A stretch of DNA of 64,000 bases, from assembly GCF_039541855.1 (NCBI RefSeq), contig NZ_BAABHA010000015.1:62001-126000 (forward strand), read 5' to 3'. The stretch is from Solirubrum koreensis (GTDB lineage Bacteria; Bacteroidota; Bacteroidia; Cytophagales; Hymenobacteraceae). A program made the translations under genes and the position numbers. The notes below the pieces were generated by a model that saw only the letters and a list, made by a program, of their open reading frames with translations, was not told where the DNA came from and searched no databases. Every line of letters starts with the position of its first letter. Positions within the stretch are counted from its first letter, which is position 1. Below, in pieces: positions 16,044 to 25,226 of the stretch.

Positions 16044-17765
16044 CTATTCCCAGCCGATGTCCTTGAGGCGCAGCTGCAAGGTCTTCTGCCCGCGGTATTC
16101 GTTCACGTCCACGGTATAGCACACGCTGAACGGCTGGCCCCGCGTGATGCGTTCGTAATGGTCGGCCAGGCTAAACCCAATGGCTTCCACCGGACCCGAA
16201 CCGTCTTGTACCAGCGTCAGCTTCAGGTGGGAGTTGCCTACCACTTTGGCCGAGCCGGGCACAATGCGCACGTCCGTCGATTCGAACACGGGGTTGGTGT
16301 TGCCGGGGCCGAAGGGCTCCATTTGGTGCAGCAAGTTGTAAAAGCTCCACGACACGTCGGCGAGGCGCAACGGCAGGTCGATTTCCACCGGCGGAATCAA
16401 CTGCTCGTCGGTAATGCGGGCGGCCACCACTTCTTCAAAGCGTATCCGGAAGGCTTCCACGTTTTCCAGCGGCATGGTGAGGCCCGCAGCATACATGTGG
16501 CCGCCGTATTGGTCGAGTAAATCGGCACATTCCACAATGGCTTGGTGCACATCGAAGCCGCGTACCGAGCGGGCCGAGCCGGTGGCCTTGCCGTTCGATT
16601 CGGTAAGGATAACCGTGGGGCGGTAATACTTATCAAGGCAGCGCGAGGCTACAATGCCGATAACACCTTTGTGCCAGTCCTGCTTGAAAAGCACCGTAGC
16701 CCGGGCACCGCGCAGGGCCTGGTCGGTTTCAATCATGTGCAGGGCCTCCTCGGTAATGCGGGTATCAAAGCCACGACGTTCGGTGTTGGTTTTGTCTACC
16801 ACGTTGGCCTTGGCCAATGCTTCCTCGGCGGTTTCAGCCAGCAGCATGGACACGGCTCGTTTGGCGTCGCCCAAGCGCCCGGCAGCGTTTATGCGCGGGG
16901 CAAACCCGAATACCAGGCTGCTCACCGTGAGTGGACCCTCGCGTAGGCCGGCCAACTGCCGCAGGGCGTCGAATCCGGCGCGGGGCGAGCGGGTGTGGTC
17001 GTTGAGGCGGCGCAGGCCGTGGTACACCAGCGTGCGGTTCTCGCCCACAATGGGCACGATGTCGGCGGCAATGCTCACGGCCAGCAGGTCGGTTAGCTCC
17101 AGCAGCGGGCCTTCGTCGAACCCTTGGGCTTGGCACAAGCCCTGCATCAGCTTAAAGCCCACGCCGCAGCCCGACAATTCCTTGAACGGGTACGCACAGT
17201 CGGCGCGCTTGGGGTCGAGCACGGCCACGGCGGCCGGCAACTCGTCGCCGGGTAAGTGGTGGTCACAGATGATGAAGTCCACGCCCCGCTCGTTGGCGTA
17301 GGCAATCTTATCCACCGATTTCACGCCGCAGTCGAGGGCTACAATCAGCTTGAAGCCGTTGTCGGCGGCCCAGTCGATGCCCTGCGTAGAAATGCCGTAG
17401 CCCTCGGAGTAACGGTCGGGAATGTAGTAATCGATGCGGGCTGGGCCGAAGAGCGGACGCAGATACGAGTAAACCAGTGCCACGGAGGTGGTGCCGTCCA
17501 CGTCGTAGTCGCCGTACACCAGCACTTTTTCTTCCTGAAACAGGGCCTCGGTGAGGCGCTGCACGGCGCGGTCCATGTCGCGCATCAGCAAGGGGTCGTG
17601 TAGGGTATCCACGGCCGGGCGGAAGTATGCCTTGGCTTCGTCGAAGGTGCACATGCCGCGCTGGCAGAGCAGGGCAATAATGGATTCGTTGACGCGCAGG
17701 GCCGCCGCCAGGTCGCGTACGTGTTGCGGATCGGGGGCGGGCTTACGGATCCAGCGTTTTAACAT
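16044..17765 (-). CDS. recJ: Single-stranded-DNA-specific 5'-3' exonuclease RecJ
   Basis: Degrades single-stranded DNA 5' to 3' in recombination and mismatch or base-excision repair. 573 residues with the DHH phosphoesterase motifs: VLVYGDYDVDGTTS (motif I), ALDCGVKS, and ICDHHLPG with DHH at 168-170. The DHHA1 domain shows GSARSVRGFDVHQAI and GGHMYAAGLTM. The C-terminal OB part ends KTLQLRLKDIGWE. All catalytic residues visible are intact. It starts at an ATG and is divergent from a tiny membrane ORF. Confidence 0.95.
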   Translation of the reverse strand: MLKRWIRKPAPDPQHVRDLAAALRVNESIIALLCQRGMCTFDEAKAYFRPAVDTLHDPLLMRDMDRAVQRLTEALFQEEKVLVYGDYDVDGTTSVALVYSYLRPLFGPARIDYYIPDRYSEGYGISTQGIDWAADNGFKLIVALDCGVKSVDKIAYANERGVDFIICDHHLPGDELPAAVAVLDPKRADCAYPFKELSGCGVGFKLMQGLCQAQGFDEGPLLELTDLLAVSIAADIVPIVGENRTLVYHGLRRLNDHTRSPRAGFDALRQLAGLREGPLTVSSLVFGFAPRINAAGRLGDAKRAVSMLLAETAEEALAKANVVDKTNTERRGFDTRITEEALHMIETDQALRGARATVLFKQDWHKGVIGIVASRCLDKYYRPTVILTESNGKATGSARSVRGFDVHQAIVECADLLDQYGGHMYAAGLTMPLENVEAFRIRFEEVVAARITDEQLIPPVEIDLPLRLADVSWSFYNLLHQMEPFGPGNTNPVFESTDVRIVPGSAKVVGNSHLKLTLVQDGSGPVEAIGFSLADHYERITRGQPFSVCYTVDVNEYRGQKTLQLRLKDIGWE

Positions 17766-17883
17766 AGGGAACAGCGGTACGGCGCGGCAGCAGTATCTTC
17801 AAAAGTACGAAGAAAACCCCTCGCAGCGGTGCGCGGCGCCCGGTTTCCGTATGTTTACTGCCTCGGCTACCCCGTTTACCCTT

Positions 17884-17997
17884 ATGCAGCGCCTCCGCGA
17901 CTTTTACCAACGCTACAAGCAGTACATCCTCAGCGACGGGCTGATGTACTTGGTATTCATTTTAGCGCTGGTTCTGATGTTCGTGTTCTTCGGCTAG
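17884..17997 (+). CDS. Putative 37-residue single-pass membrane protein
   Basis: The peptide MQRLRDFYQRYKQYILSDG is followed by LMYLVFILALVLMFVFFG: a basic amphipathic head and one membrane helix ending at the C-terminus. This composition suits a genuine small membrane protein. It sits alone on the plus strand between two minus-strand genes, in a space of about 240 bases with no other purpose. An in-frame ATG at 17851 would add 11 residues. It is too short for homology-free certainty. Confidence 0.5.
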   Translation: MQRLRDFYQRYKQYILSDGLMYLVFILALVLMFVFFG

Positions 17998-18008
17998 GGT
18001 TCGGCTCT

Positions 18009-19853
18009 TTACTGCGGCACGGCGTCGCCTCGGAGCTTGCGTACCCGCTTGCGGGCCTCGGCCACGTAAATGCTACCGGGGTACTTGGTGAGAAGCTTGG
18101 TGTATAGCTCCTGGGCCTTCAATCGGTCCTGACGGTTTTCCTCCTCTATTTGAGCCGTCAAAAACAGGGCGTCGTCGGAGAGGATGTCGTATTTCGGGTT
18201 TTCGGTGATGCGCGTAAGCGTGGTTACGGCGCCGGCGTAGTCGCCGGTGCGGCGCTGGAGCTGGGCCTTCAGGTACCAGGTATCGTCGGTGAGGGCGTGG
18301 CCAGGGTACTTGGTCAGCAGCGCATCGAGGGCTTTGATGGCTTCGGGCAGCTTGTTCTGGAACACCTGCTGCTCGGCGGCAGCGTAGTCGCGCAGGGCCA
18401 CGCCCGCGGTGTCCATGGCGGTGTTGTCGCCAATGTGCAAGCTGAGCTGCATGGCGTCGTTGGCAATTTCACGGCTGGTGGCCAGCTTCAGGATATCGAG
18501 GTGGCTCTGGGCCAGCTTGAAGTCGCCGGCGAAGTAGCTCAGGCGGGCGTTGCGCAGCTTGGCTTCGTAACCCAACGGCGAATCCTTACGCGACTTCTCC
18601 ACCTGCGAGTACAGCAGGGTAGCTTCCCAAGGCTCGGCCCGCAGCAGGTAAATGTCGCCGAGGGCAATTTTCGCCTCGTCAACCAAGGCCGCATCAGCAC
18701 GGGGCAGATTTATTACCTCCTGCAACAGCTGCATGGCCTGCTGCTTTTCATCGAGCTGAAAGGCGTAGAGCAGCGCCAGGTTTCGGAGCGTTTCCGCCGT
18801 TTGAGCGGTGCGGCCGTAGTCGGTGAGGAGTTGCTGGTATTCCGCTACCAGCGCCTGTAGCTTGGTGCGGTCAACGGGGAACGTGTTGCGTACTTGTTCC
18901 TCGCGGGCCTGAATGAGACGCTGCCGGGCCAGTTGCCCAAACTGCCCGGCGCGGTACTCGCGGGCTACATACTGGTAGCCTTCGATGGCGGCATCGTAGT
19001 CTTTGTTGCGCTGGGCTATGGCTGCTACGTCCATTACGCGGCTGCCCTCGGTGCGCTGGCGCCGGTCGAGGGCCTTGGCCTGCACCATAGCGCCGGTAAA
19101 GTCGCGGCGCTGCTGGTAAAGCCACAGCAGCAGCTCGGCGTAGCCGGCGCGTTCGGGCTGCTGCTGGGTGCGGGTGAGCAGCAGCTTTTCCAGCGTGTCA
19201 AAGTCCTGATCGGTGCGCAGGCTGTTCTGCAGCATGTTGCGCACAAAGGGCAGTTGCTGCTCGTCTTGGTCCACGAGGCGCAGGGTTTCGCTAAGGAGGC
19301 CCGCGGTGTTGCCGGTGCGAGTGTACAGCTGTACCAGCTGTGGACTGTATTCGGCGTCGTTTTTGGCCAGCTCACGGCCGCGCAGGTAGGTGCGCTGCAC
19401 CCAGCGCGTAAGGTCGCGCTCCTGAAACTCGGTAGCCACGGGCAGCACTTGATTAGGGCTCAAGCGGGTAAGCACCTGTACGTACTGACGGCTGGCAGCG
19501 GCAGTGTCGCCGCTGGCGGCGTACACGCTGCCCAACATTACGCCCAAAGTTGGCTCGTTGGGGTTCTTGCGTACGGCTTTCTTGGCTAGCTTCTCGGCAT
19601 CCTTGTACTTCTTCAGCTCAAACAGCACGCGCAAATATTCGGGCAGCACATTGGGAGCCTGCTGCACCTCGTTGGGCAAGTCGCTGAACAAGGCTTCGGC
19701 CTTCAGCCACTCGCTCCGACGGGCAAACTCACGGGCCAGGGTGAGCGAACCGTCATCGGGTGCGTTTTGGGCAATGGCGGTGCTGGCGCCCAATAGCGCC
19801 AGGGCCACTACCGCCGAGCGGCTGTATTTCTGTACTTCAAGCAACACGCGCAT
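18009..19853 (-). CDS. Exported tetratricopeptide-repeat protein
   Basis: 614 residues. The N-terminus MRVLLEVQKYSRSAVVALAL, then LGASTAIAQ, is a signal peptide. The rest is a long helical array of TPR units, for example PEYLRVLFELKKYKDAEKLA, EPTLGVMLGSVYAASGD, and near the end LLTKYPGSIYVAEARKRVRK. Such outer-membrane-lipoprotein-like TPR proteins in Bacteroidota serve as scaffolds in the periplasm; the partner is unknown. It ends 12 bases past the tiny membrane ORF on the other strand. Confidence 0.85.
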   Translation of the reverse strand: MRVLLEVQKYSRSAVVALALLGASTAIAQNAPDDGSLTLAREFARRSEWLKAEALFSDLPNEVQQAPNVLPEYLRVLFELKKYKDAEKLAKKAVRKNPNEPTLGVMLGSVYAASGDTAAASRQYVQVLTRLSPNQVLPVATEFQERDLTRWVQRTYLRGRELAKNDAEYSPQLVQLYTRTGNTAGLLSETLRLVDQDEQQLPFVRNMLQNSLRTDQDFDTLEKLLLTRTQQQPERAGYAELLLWLYQQRRDFTGAMVQAKALDRRQRTEGSRVMDVAAIAQRNKDYDAAIEGYQYVAREYRAGQFGQLARQRLIQAREEQVRNTFPVDRTKLQALVAEYQQLLTDYGRTAQTAETLRNLALLYAFQLDEKQQAMQLLQEVINLPRADAALVDEAKIALGDIYLLRAEPWEATLLYSQVEKSRKDSPLGYEAKLRNARLSYFAGDFKLAQSHLDILKLATSREIANDAMQLSLHIGDNTAMDTAGVALRDYAAAEQQVFQNKLPEAIKALDALLTKYPGHALTDDTWYLKAQLQRRTGDYAGAVTTLTRITENPKYDILSDDALFLTAQIEEENRQDRLKAQELYTKLLTKYPGSIYVAEARKRVRKLRGDAVPQ

Positions 19854-19987
19854 GGATCCGTAATCGAGGTAGTACCGGCCCGCCGTCGGCGCCCCAGGTA
19901 CGGGCGCTAACGCTCACGACGCGGATTTCATTCCGTCGGCCAACTTCGGCAAAGAAGCGAAACCCAGCTCAACCGTTGCGCACGAAA

Positions 19988-20019
19988 AAGGGCCGTATCT
20001 GCGGTAAGATACGGCCCTT
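19988..20019 (-). terminator. Terminator of the ppiD-like gene
   Basis: AAGGGCCGTATCT pairs with AGATACGGCCCTT over a 6-base loop. On the minus strand it is followed by TTTTTCG. Confidence 0.85.
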
Positions 20020-20043
20020 CGACGGATGCGGATGGCGAGGCGT

Positions 20044-22149
20044 TTAGAAGAACTTCACGCGTTCGTCTTTCACGTCGGATTTCTCGCGGATGGCTTCGTA
20101 AATGGCACCGGTAGCACGCGAGGTACGCATGTTCTGTAGCTGCGTGCGGGAAGCTTGCGCGTCCTGAGCCGGGGTAACGGCCGGTTTGGCAACCAGCTCG
20201 ATTACCAGTACACCCTGCTCGCCCTGAATGGGGGCCGAACGCTGACCCGGCTTCAAACCGAAGGCGGTACCCACGGCTACAGGCTCGGCGCCCAGGCCGG
20301 GAATTACGCCTTGGCCGAGCACTACGTCATCGGCGGTGCGCACCTGCGCCGTGGAGCCGTAGGCCGAAGCCATTTGCTCCAGCGTGCTGCCTTTCAGCTT
20401 GGCCATGATCTGCTTGGCCTTTTCTTCGTTACGCACGAAGGTCGAAACCTCGGGCTTCACGCTGGCTACGTCGGCGGTGCCTTTAGCGCGGGTACCGGTT
20501 ACGGCGGCAATAACGTACTGGTCGTTCACCGTAAACACGTCGGAAACGCTACCTACTTCGGTCTTTTTGTCGTAGGCCCAGCGGATGATTTCGCGGGCGT
20601 TCGGCAGGCTGCCCACAACCTGATCGGAAGCACCTACGCCCTTGGCCTCCTGCTTTTGCAGGGTTTTATCGGCAGCTACGGCTTTGCGGAAGCTCTCCAA
20701 ATCGTTGGCTTGGCCTTTCAGTTCCTGGGCGCGTTGGTAAGCGGCGTCGTTGGTAGCGTCGGAAGGGGCAATGCTCTTCGTTACGGCGGCTACGCGGTAG
20801 GTCTGGTTGGTTTTCGGGGCGGTTATCTTGATGATGTGGTAACCGAACGAGGTTTTGGTGAGCGTGGGTAGCAAACCGGCCGCGTTAGCGCCGAATACGG
20901 CCTTCTCGAACTCGGGAACCATGCGGCCCGACGAGAACCAGCCCAGGTCGCCGCCCAGCGGGGCGGTACCGTCGGTGCCGTGCTGTTTAGCCATAGCGGC
21001 GAAATCAGCACCGCCTTTGATTTGATCCAGAATGCCTTGTGCTTTGGCTTTGGCAGCCGCATCGGCCTCGGGCGTAGCGCCCTCGGGCTTAATGAGGATG
21101 TGACTGGCCCGGGCGGCCGAGGTAGCGCCGGCTTTGGTGCCGGTTACTTTGTAAAGCGAGAAGGTGCCGTTTTCAGCAAACGGACCGTACACTTTGCCTG
21201 CCTGCAGGGGCAGCTGCTGGCGCAACTTTTCGGGCAGTTCGGCTGGTGAAACGAAGGCACCGTTGTACGGCTGATCCGAGTTCAGGCGCACAAACAGCGA
21301 GTCGTTCGGGGCGGTCTGAAACTGGGTAGTCAACTGATCAACCGTCTGACGAACCGTTACTGAGTCTTCCTTCGAAGGCGTAACCGATACCACCACGTAC
21401 TCGATGTCGCGGCCTTCCTGCACCTTGTAGCGGCCCTTGTTGCGGTTGATGTAGTCCTGCAGCTGCGAGTCCTGCACCTTCACGGCCGAATCGGAAATGC
21501 TGAAGTACGGCACGAACAGGTAACGGATGTTGGCTTTGGCGCTCTGCGCCTCGGAGTAGCGCTGGGCTTCGGCCGACGTAACGTACTCCGTGTTCTTCAT
21601 CAGGGCATAGTACTTGTTGCCCATGCGCTCCTGCGGCAGGTTTTGCTCGAACGTGTACCACGCGGCTTGTTGCTGCGGGGGCATCTTGTCGAGGTTGCGC
21701 AGGTACTCCAGCACCTTGGCACGGTCGAACTGTCCGGTTTGCGGGTCGGTAAACGCTTGCTTGATGGTGGGGTGAATGTTGCGTCCCTGCACCATGTCGG
21801 TCAGTTCTTCATCCGTCACTTGCAAGCCCAGCTTTTCAAACTCGGGCTGGAAGGCGCGGCGGAATACAATCTGGTTCCACGCTTGGTCGCGCAAGCCTTG
21901 CAGTTCCTGCTCGGTGGGTTGCCGGCCGTTTTGGCTAACGTACGCTTCCTTCGACTGCTCCAGAATGGCATTGAATTCGTCCAGGTTAACATCGTCGCCG
22001 TCTACCGAGCCCACCGAAGTATCCTGGCGGTTAAAGAAGTTGTTGTTGCCTCCAATGAGGTCACCACCAACGATGAACAGGACCATCCCGACGGCTACTG
22101 CGCCAACGGCCCAGCCTGATTTTTCCCGTATGGTGTTAATTAAAGCCAT
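20044..22149 (-). CDS. ppiD: Membrane-anchored peptidyl-prolyl isomerase, PpiD/SurA type
   Basis: 701 residues. It starts MALINTIREKSGWAVGAVAV with one N-terminal membrane helix, as in PpiD, then a SurA-N-like helical region and a parvulin (PpiC) domain with ASHILIKPEG, DFAAMAKQHGTDG, and GGDLGWFSSGRMVPEFEKAV. A second parvulin-like part follows. It folds or escorts proteins crossing the periplasm to the outer membrane. The context of lptC and a FadL-like barrel gene upstream fits outer-membrane biogenesis. The symbol is by architecture. Confidence 0.88.
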   Translation of the reverse strand: MALINTIREKSGWAVGAVAVGMVLFIVGGDLIGGNNNFFNRQDTSVGSVDGDDVNLDEFNAILEQSKEAYVSQNGRQPTEQELQGLRDQAWNQIVFRRAFQPEFEKLGLQVTDEELTDMVQGRNIHPTIKQAFTDPQTGQFDRAKVLEYLRNLDKMPPQQQAAWYTFEQNLPQERMGNKYYALMKNTEYVTSAEAQRYSEAQSAKANIRYLFVPYFSISDSAVKVQDSQLQDYINRNKGRYKVQEGRDIEYVVVSVTPSKEDSVTVRQTVDQLTTQFQTAPNDSLFVRLNSDQPYNGAFVSPAELPEKLRQQLPLQAGKVYGPFAENGTFSLYKVTGTKAGATSAARASHILIKPEGATPEADAAAKAKAQGILDQIKGGADFAAMAKQHGTDGTAPLGGDLGWFSSGRMVPEFEKAVFGANAAGLLPTLTKTSFGYHIIKITAPKTNQTYRVAAVTKSIAPSDATNDAAYQRAQELKGQANDLESFRKAVAADKTLQKQEAKGVGASDQVVGSLPNAREIIRWAYDKKTEVGSVSDVFTVNDQYVIAAVTGTRAKGTADVASVKPEVSTFVRNEEKAKQIMAKLKGSTLEQMASAYGSTAQVRTADDVVLGQGVIPGLGAEPVAVGTAFGLKPGQRSAPIQGEQGVLVIELVAKPAVTPAQDAQASRTQLQNMRTSRATGAIYEAIREKSDVKDERVKFF

Positions 22150-22244
22150 TTAGTTGAGTGTAAGCAGCAAAGAGAAAGGTCGGAAAGACGTGCAAAATAA
22201 CCCGTTTCCGGCCAATAGTCAAAAGTTTTGGGCTGAGGCCGGGC

Positions 22245-22508
22245 TTAGCGACGGGCTTTACCACCCGGTTTGGGCTTGCCGGCTTTGGTGCGCGCGGGTG
22301 GGGAAGGTGGCGTGGAAGGCAGGTCTCCGGGTACTGGCCGCAGCTGCCGATATACCAGCAAACACACCGCCGAGAGCATGAACAGCCAGTAATTGCGGGG
22401 CAAACTATTTTCCAGCACCGTTTGGTACATGCCAATGATGAGGAACACCACGGCCAGAGAAAAAGCCACGGTGCGCAGTAGGCCACGGTCTGGGGTGGGA
22501 GTTTTCAC
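22245..22508 (-). CDS. Small membrane protein between lptC and ppiD
   Basis: 87 residues with two membrane helices, TVAFSLAVVFLIIGMYQTVL and YWLFMLSAVCLLVYRQL, then a basic Pro/Lys-rich tail (TKAGKPKPGGKARR). No family recognised. It lies 12 bases after lptC and about 95 bases before ppiD on the same strand, so an accessory role in the envelope operon is plausible but unproven. Confidence 0.72.
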   Translation of the reverse strand: MKTPTPDRGLLRTVAFSLAVVFLIIGMYQTVLENSLPRNYWLFMLSAVCLLVYRQLRPVPGDLPSTPPSPPARTKAGKPKPGGKARR

Positions 22509-22520
22509 GCGCGAATTTGG

Positions 22521-23090
22521 TTAGGGCCGGGCAGCCGCATCTTGCTCGACGGTAAACACGCCCTCGGGCTTAAAGATACGGTAGCGCGAAAAGTCTTCGT
22601 TGGCTTCCAAGCCTTTGCCGGTCAGCACTTCGGTGGGCGTTTGCACGCGTACCGGCATTTCCGGCTTGGTGTAGATGCGGGCTTTGGCGCGGTCGTAGAA
22701 TAACTCTTCGGTGGCTAAGCTTTGCTCCTTCACTTCGTTGCGCACCCGCACATCGCCGCGCACCACGTACAGGTTGGTGGCGCGGGTGTAGCGGCCGTAC
22801 TTGCCCACCAAGGTATTGACTATGGTGGTGCCGTCTTTTTCGTAGAAAGTGGCTTTTACGCCCTTTGGGTACACCAAGTCGCCGTTATCGAACTGCTGTT
22901 CCAGCGGCGCCTCCAAGCGCACCTGCAGCCGCGCCGAGTCACTGAAGAGCGTGGTGGCATTGTTGGTTTCCAGGATGGGTCCAGTGTATACCTGTTTGGC
23001 CTGAACGCCCTCCTTTTCATCATTACACCCCGCCAACAAGCCGCTGACGATTGCCGCGGCCAGCAGCCACTCCCCTGCCCGCTTCTTCAT
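22521..23090 (-). CDS. lptC: LPS export periplasmic protein LptC, lipoprotein form
   Basis: Takes LPS from the LptBFG complex and hands it to LptA. 189 residues with a signal ending LLAGCND, so this LptC is probably lipid-anchored at Cys22, a form common in Bacteroidota, rather than held by a membrane helix. The beta-jellyroll follows: LFSDSARLQVRLEAP, VYPKGVKATFYEKDG, YTRATNLYVVRGDVRVRN, LYVV-type repeats. It starts 3 bases after the FadL-like gene's stop, which indicates one transcript with it. Confidence 0.88.
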   Translation of the reverse strand: MKKRAGEWLLAAAIVSGLLAGCNDEKEGVQAKQVYTGPILETNNATTLFSDSARLQVRLEAPLEQQFDNGDLVYPKGVKATFYEKDGTTIVNTLVGKYGRYTRATNLYVVRGDVRVRNEVKEQSLATEELFYDRAKARIYTKPEMPVRVQTPTEVLTGKGLEANEDFSRYRIFKPEGVFTVEQDAAARP

Positions 23091-23093
23091 CGG

Positions 23094-24419
23094 TTACTCA
23101 ATCTTGCGCTTGAGGAACCAGCGGTTGTTGAGCGACACGCCCAACTGCACCCGCATATACTCCTCCTTGATGTTGCGCGCCGTTCCGGTAATTACGTCGT
23201 CGTTGCCGCGCTGCCCGTAAGTAAACGACAGGTTCAGGTAAGTTGCGTCGAGGGCCGAGGCCGCGAAGGGCAGCATAAAGCCCCAGCTAACGGCGCGGTC
23301 GTATTGGGTTTGGCCTCCCGGGCGGTACGGCATTTGGGCCATGCTCAGCCCGAAGCGGTACGACATCCGCTTGAAGTAGCTGTCGACGGAACCGGGGTCA
23401 GGCGTGAACTCGCCGCCCACGGCAGCGCGCCAGGTATCGTTGTAGAGCGCATTCACTCCGGGTTGGTTTTCCTCCCGAAACGAACGGAACTTCGACCACT
23501 CCTGGCGCGATAAATCCAGGCCAATCGTCCAGTTCCGACCATTATCCAAGCCCAAGCCTACTTGCAGCGTGGCCGGTACCACAGTGCTGCCGCGGGTGTT
23601 GGACTTCAGCTCCAGTACCTCAATGGTATTACCGCTTACGTCTTGGCGCTCGGCCCGACGTTGGCGGTAACCAGTTAGCGTGGTTTGCATCGTGTACACG
23701 GCACCGAGGTTGGCGACCAGCTTCGGGTTTAGCTCGCGTCGGTAGTGGGTACCCGCCCGCAGCGCAAAATCGGAGTACTCGACATTCTCGATGACGGCAG
23801 CTTGGCTCAGCGTTTCCAGCGGCTGGTTCTCCACGGCAAACAAAGCCGTAGTCGTCTGGTCGACGGAGCCAAAGAGGTAGGACGTTGACAGGCCCACGCT
23901 GAGTCCCTTGGCCACCTGTATACCCTGGCTTAAGTGCACTTCGGATAAGCCGCCGCTGCCGGAAAACTCCTGCCGCACCCGGGCCGTAGGGTCGCCATCA
24001 ACCGGGCTGATGACGGTAGAGGTATAGTCCACGGTGCTATAGGGACGAAGACCCGCTGCAATGGCCCAGCGGCGCGAGAGAGGTACCGCAAACGACAGGT
24101 AGCTCAACGAAGCGCCACCGTCAATCTGCGAAGCATTGCCGCTACGCAGGCGCTTAAGCTGGCCCACGGCCGCCATTTCGAAGGTGGTGCGGTTGGTGTA
24201 GTAGAGCAGCGCCGGGTTCAGGTCGTTTACCTGAGCGCTGTTAGGGGCAGCAATGCCCACGCCGCCCATGCCTTGTTGCCGGACGCCGCCGGTGTTGGGG
24301 TTGACGTCGCCCAGGCCCAGGCGTGTGTATGGGGAATTGCCCAAACCTTGTCCCGAAGCAGCCGAAGCGGCTCCAAGTAGGCTCAGCAGGCCCAGCGCAG
24401 TCAGTTTGTTAACCAGCAT
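23094..24419 (-). CDS. FadL/OmpP1-like outer-membrane protein
   Basis: 441 residues. A signal peptide (MLVNKLTALGLLSLLGAASA) precedes the mature start SGQGLGNSPYTRLGLGDVN. The NPALLYYTNRTTFEMAAVGQ segment and many alternating-hydrophobic strands, ending near LNNRWFLKRKIE, indicate a beta-barrel of the FadL/OmpP1 type. The ATG at 24419 overlaps the coaX stop by 11 bases, which indicates coupling. A longer frame would add 26 residues without homology. Ligand unknown; the location near lptC and ppiD suits outer-membrane assembly. Confidence 0.8.
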   Translation of the reverse strand: MLVNKLTALGLLSLLGAASAASGQGLGNSPYTRLGLGDVNPNTGGVRQQGMGGVGIAAPNSAQVNDLNPALLYYTNRTTFEMAAVGQLKRLRSGNASQIDGGASLSYLSFAVPLSRRWAIAAGLRPYSTVDYTSTVISPVDGDPTARVRQEFSGSGGLSEVHLSQGIQVAKGLSVGLSTSYLFGSVDQTTTALFAVENQPLETLSQAAVIENVEYSDFALRAGTHYRRELNPKLVANLGAVYTMQTTLTGYRQRRAERQDVSGNTIEVLELKSNTRGSTVVPATLQVGLGLDNGRNWTIGLDLSRQEWSKFRSFREENQPGVNALYNDTWRAAVGGEFTPDPGSVDSYFKRMSYRFGLSMAQMPYRPGGQTQYDRAVSWGFMLPFAASALDATYLNLSFTYGQRGNDDVITGTARNIKEEYMRVQLGVSLNNRWFLKRKIE

Positions 24420-25149
24420 TATGCACCAATATGCGGTGAAGCCCAAGCAATACCAGCTCGGGAAATACAAAGGTGCGGCCTTTAAGCCGCGATTCAAAAA
24501 ACGCCGCGTCTCCTCCGGTTAGCGCCACGGCTAACGAGGGAAACTGCGCCCGGTACTCGTCCACTATGCTATTCAGCTCGGCAGCGGCCCCGTTCAGGGC
24601 ACCGCTCAGCATAGCAGAGCGCGTGTCGGTTCCCGTCAAAGGTAAGGCAGTAGTTGCTTCCGATCCGGGTAAGACCAATTCGGGCAAACGGTCGGTGAAG
24701 GCGTGCATGGCCCGCAGCCGCATCTGCAGCCCGGGTGCTATGCTCCCACCCTGGTAGGTTCCTTCCTCGGTCACCAAGTCGTATTTCAGGCAGGTGCCGG
24801 CATCTAAAACCAATAGGTTACGCGCTGGCAGAAGGTAGGCAGCACCCACCGCCGCCGCCAAACGGTCGGCGCCGAGAGTTTCGGGGGTTGCGTACGCGTT
24901 TTGCACCGGCACCGGCGTGTGGCCCGGCCGAAACACCGTGGTTTTGGTCACCGATGCTGGCAAATCCTCGGCCCAGGCTTCGGCCGGGCCGGCCACTGAG
25001 GCCAACAGCACTTGCTCGGCCTTAACCCGCACTACCACCTGCTTCCATTCTTCCACCGACGCGACGGTTCCTACCTCCTCCACGGCAGAGCCGCGAAAGC
25101 AGCCAAACTTGGCGGCGGTGTTACCAATATCGAGAACGAGAGAAACCAT
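24409..25149 (-). CDS. coaX: Type III pantothenate kinase
   Basis: Phosphorylates pantothenate, the first committed step to coenzyme A, needing a monovalent cation. 246 residues with ASKHA motifs: MVSLVLDIGNTAAKFG (phosphate 1), GADRLAAAVGA, LVLDAGTCLKYDLV and YQGGSIAPGLQMR, then LTGGDAAF. With panC and panD this window holds three genes of the vitamin B5/CoA route, though at two separate sites. It overlaps the start of the outer-membrane gene by 11 bases. Confidence 0.95.
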   Translation of the reverse strand: MVSLVLDIGNTAAKFGCFRGSAVEEVGTVASVEEWKQVVVRVKAEQVLLASVAGPAEAWAEDLPASVTKTTVFRPGHTPVPVQNAYATPETLGADRLAAAVGAAYLLPARNLLVLDAGTCLKYDLVTEEGTYQGGSIAPGLQMRLRAMHAFTDRLPELVLPGSEATTALPLTGTDTRSAMLSGALNGAAAELNSIVDEYRAQFPSLAVALTGGDAAFFESRLKGRTFVFPELVLLGLHRILVHNAG

Positions 25150-25158
25150 ACATACCAG

Positions 25159-25186
25159 ACGAAGCGGGCAGGTATGCCCGCTTCGT
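25159..25186 (-). terminator. Hairpin between rluB-like gene and coaX
   Basis: ACGAAGCGGGCA pairs with TGCCCGCTTCGT over a 4-base loop. The T-run is on the plus side, so on the minus strand termination may be weak. Confidence 0.6.
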
Positions 25187-25226
25187 TTTTGGCTATGAGC
25201 AGCGTAATGGCGGCGCAGGTTGCGCC

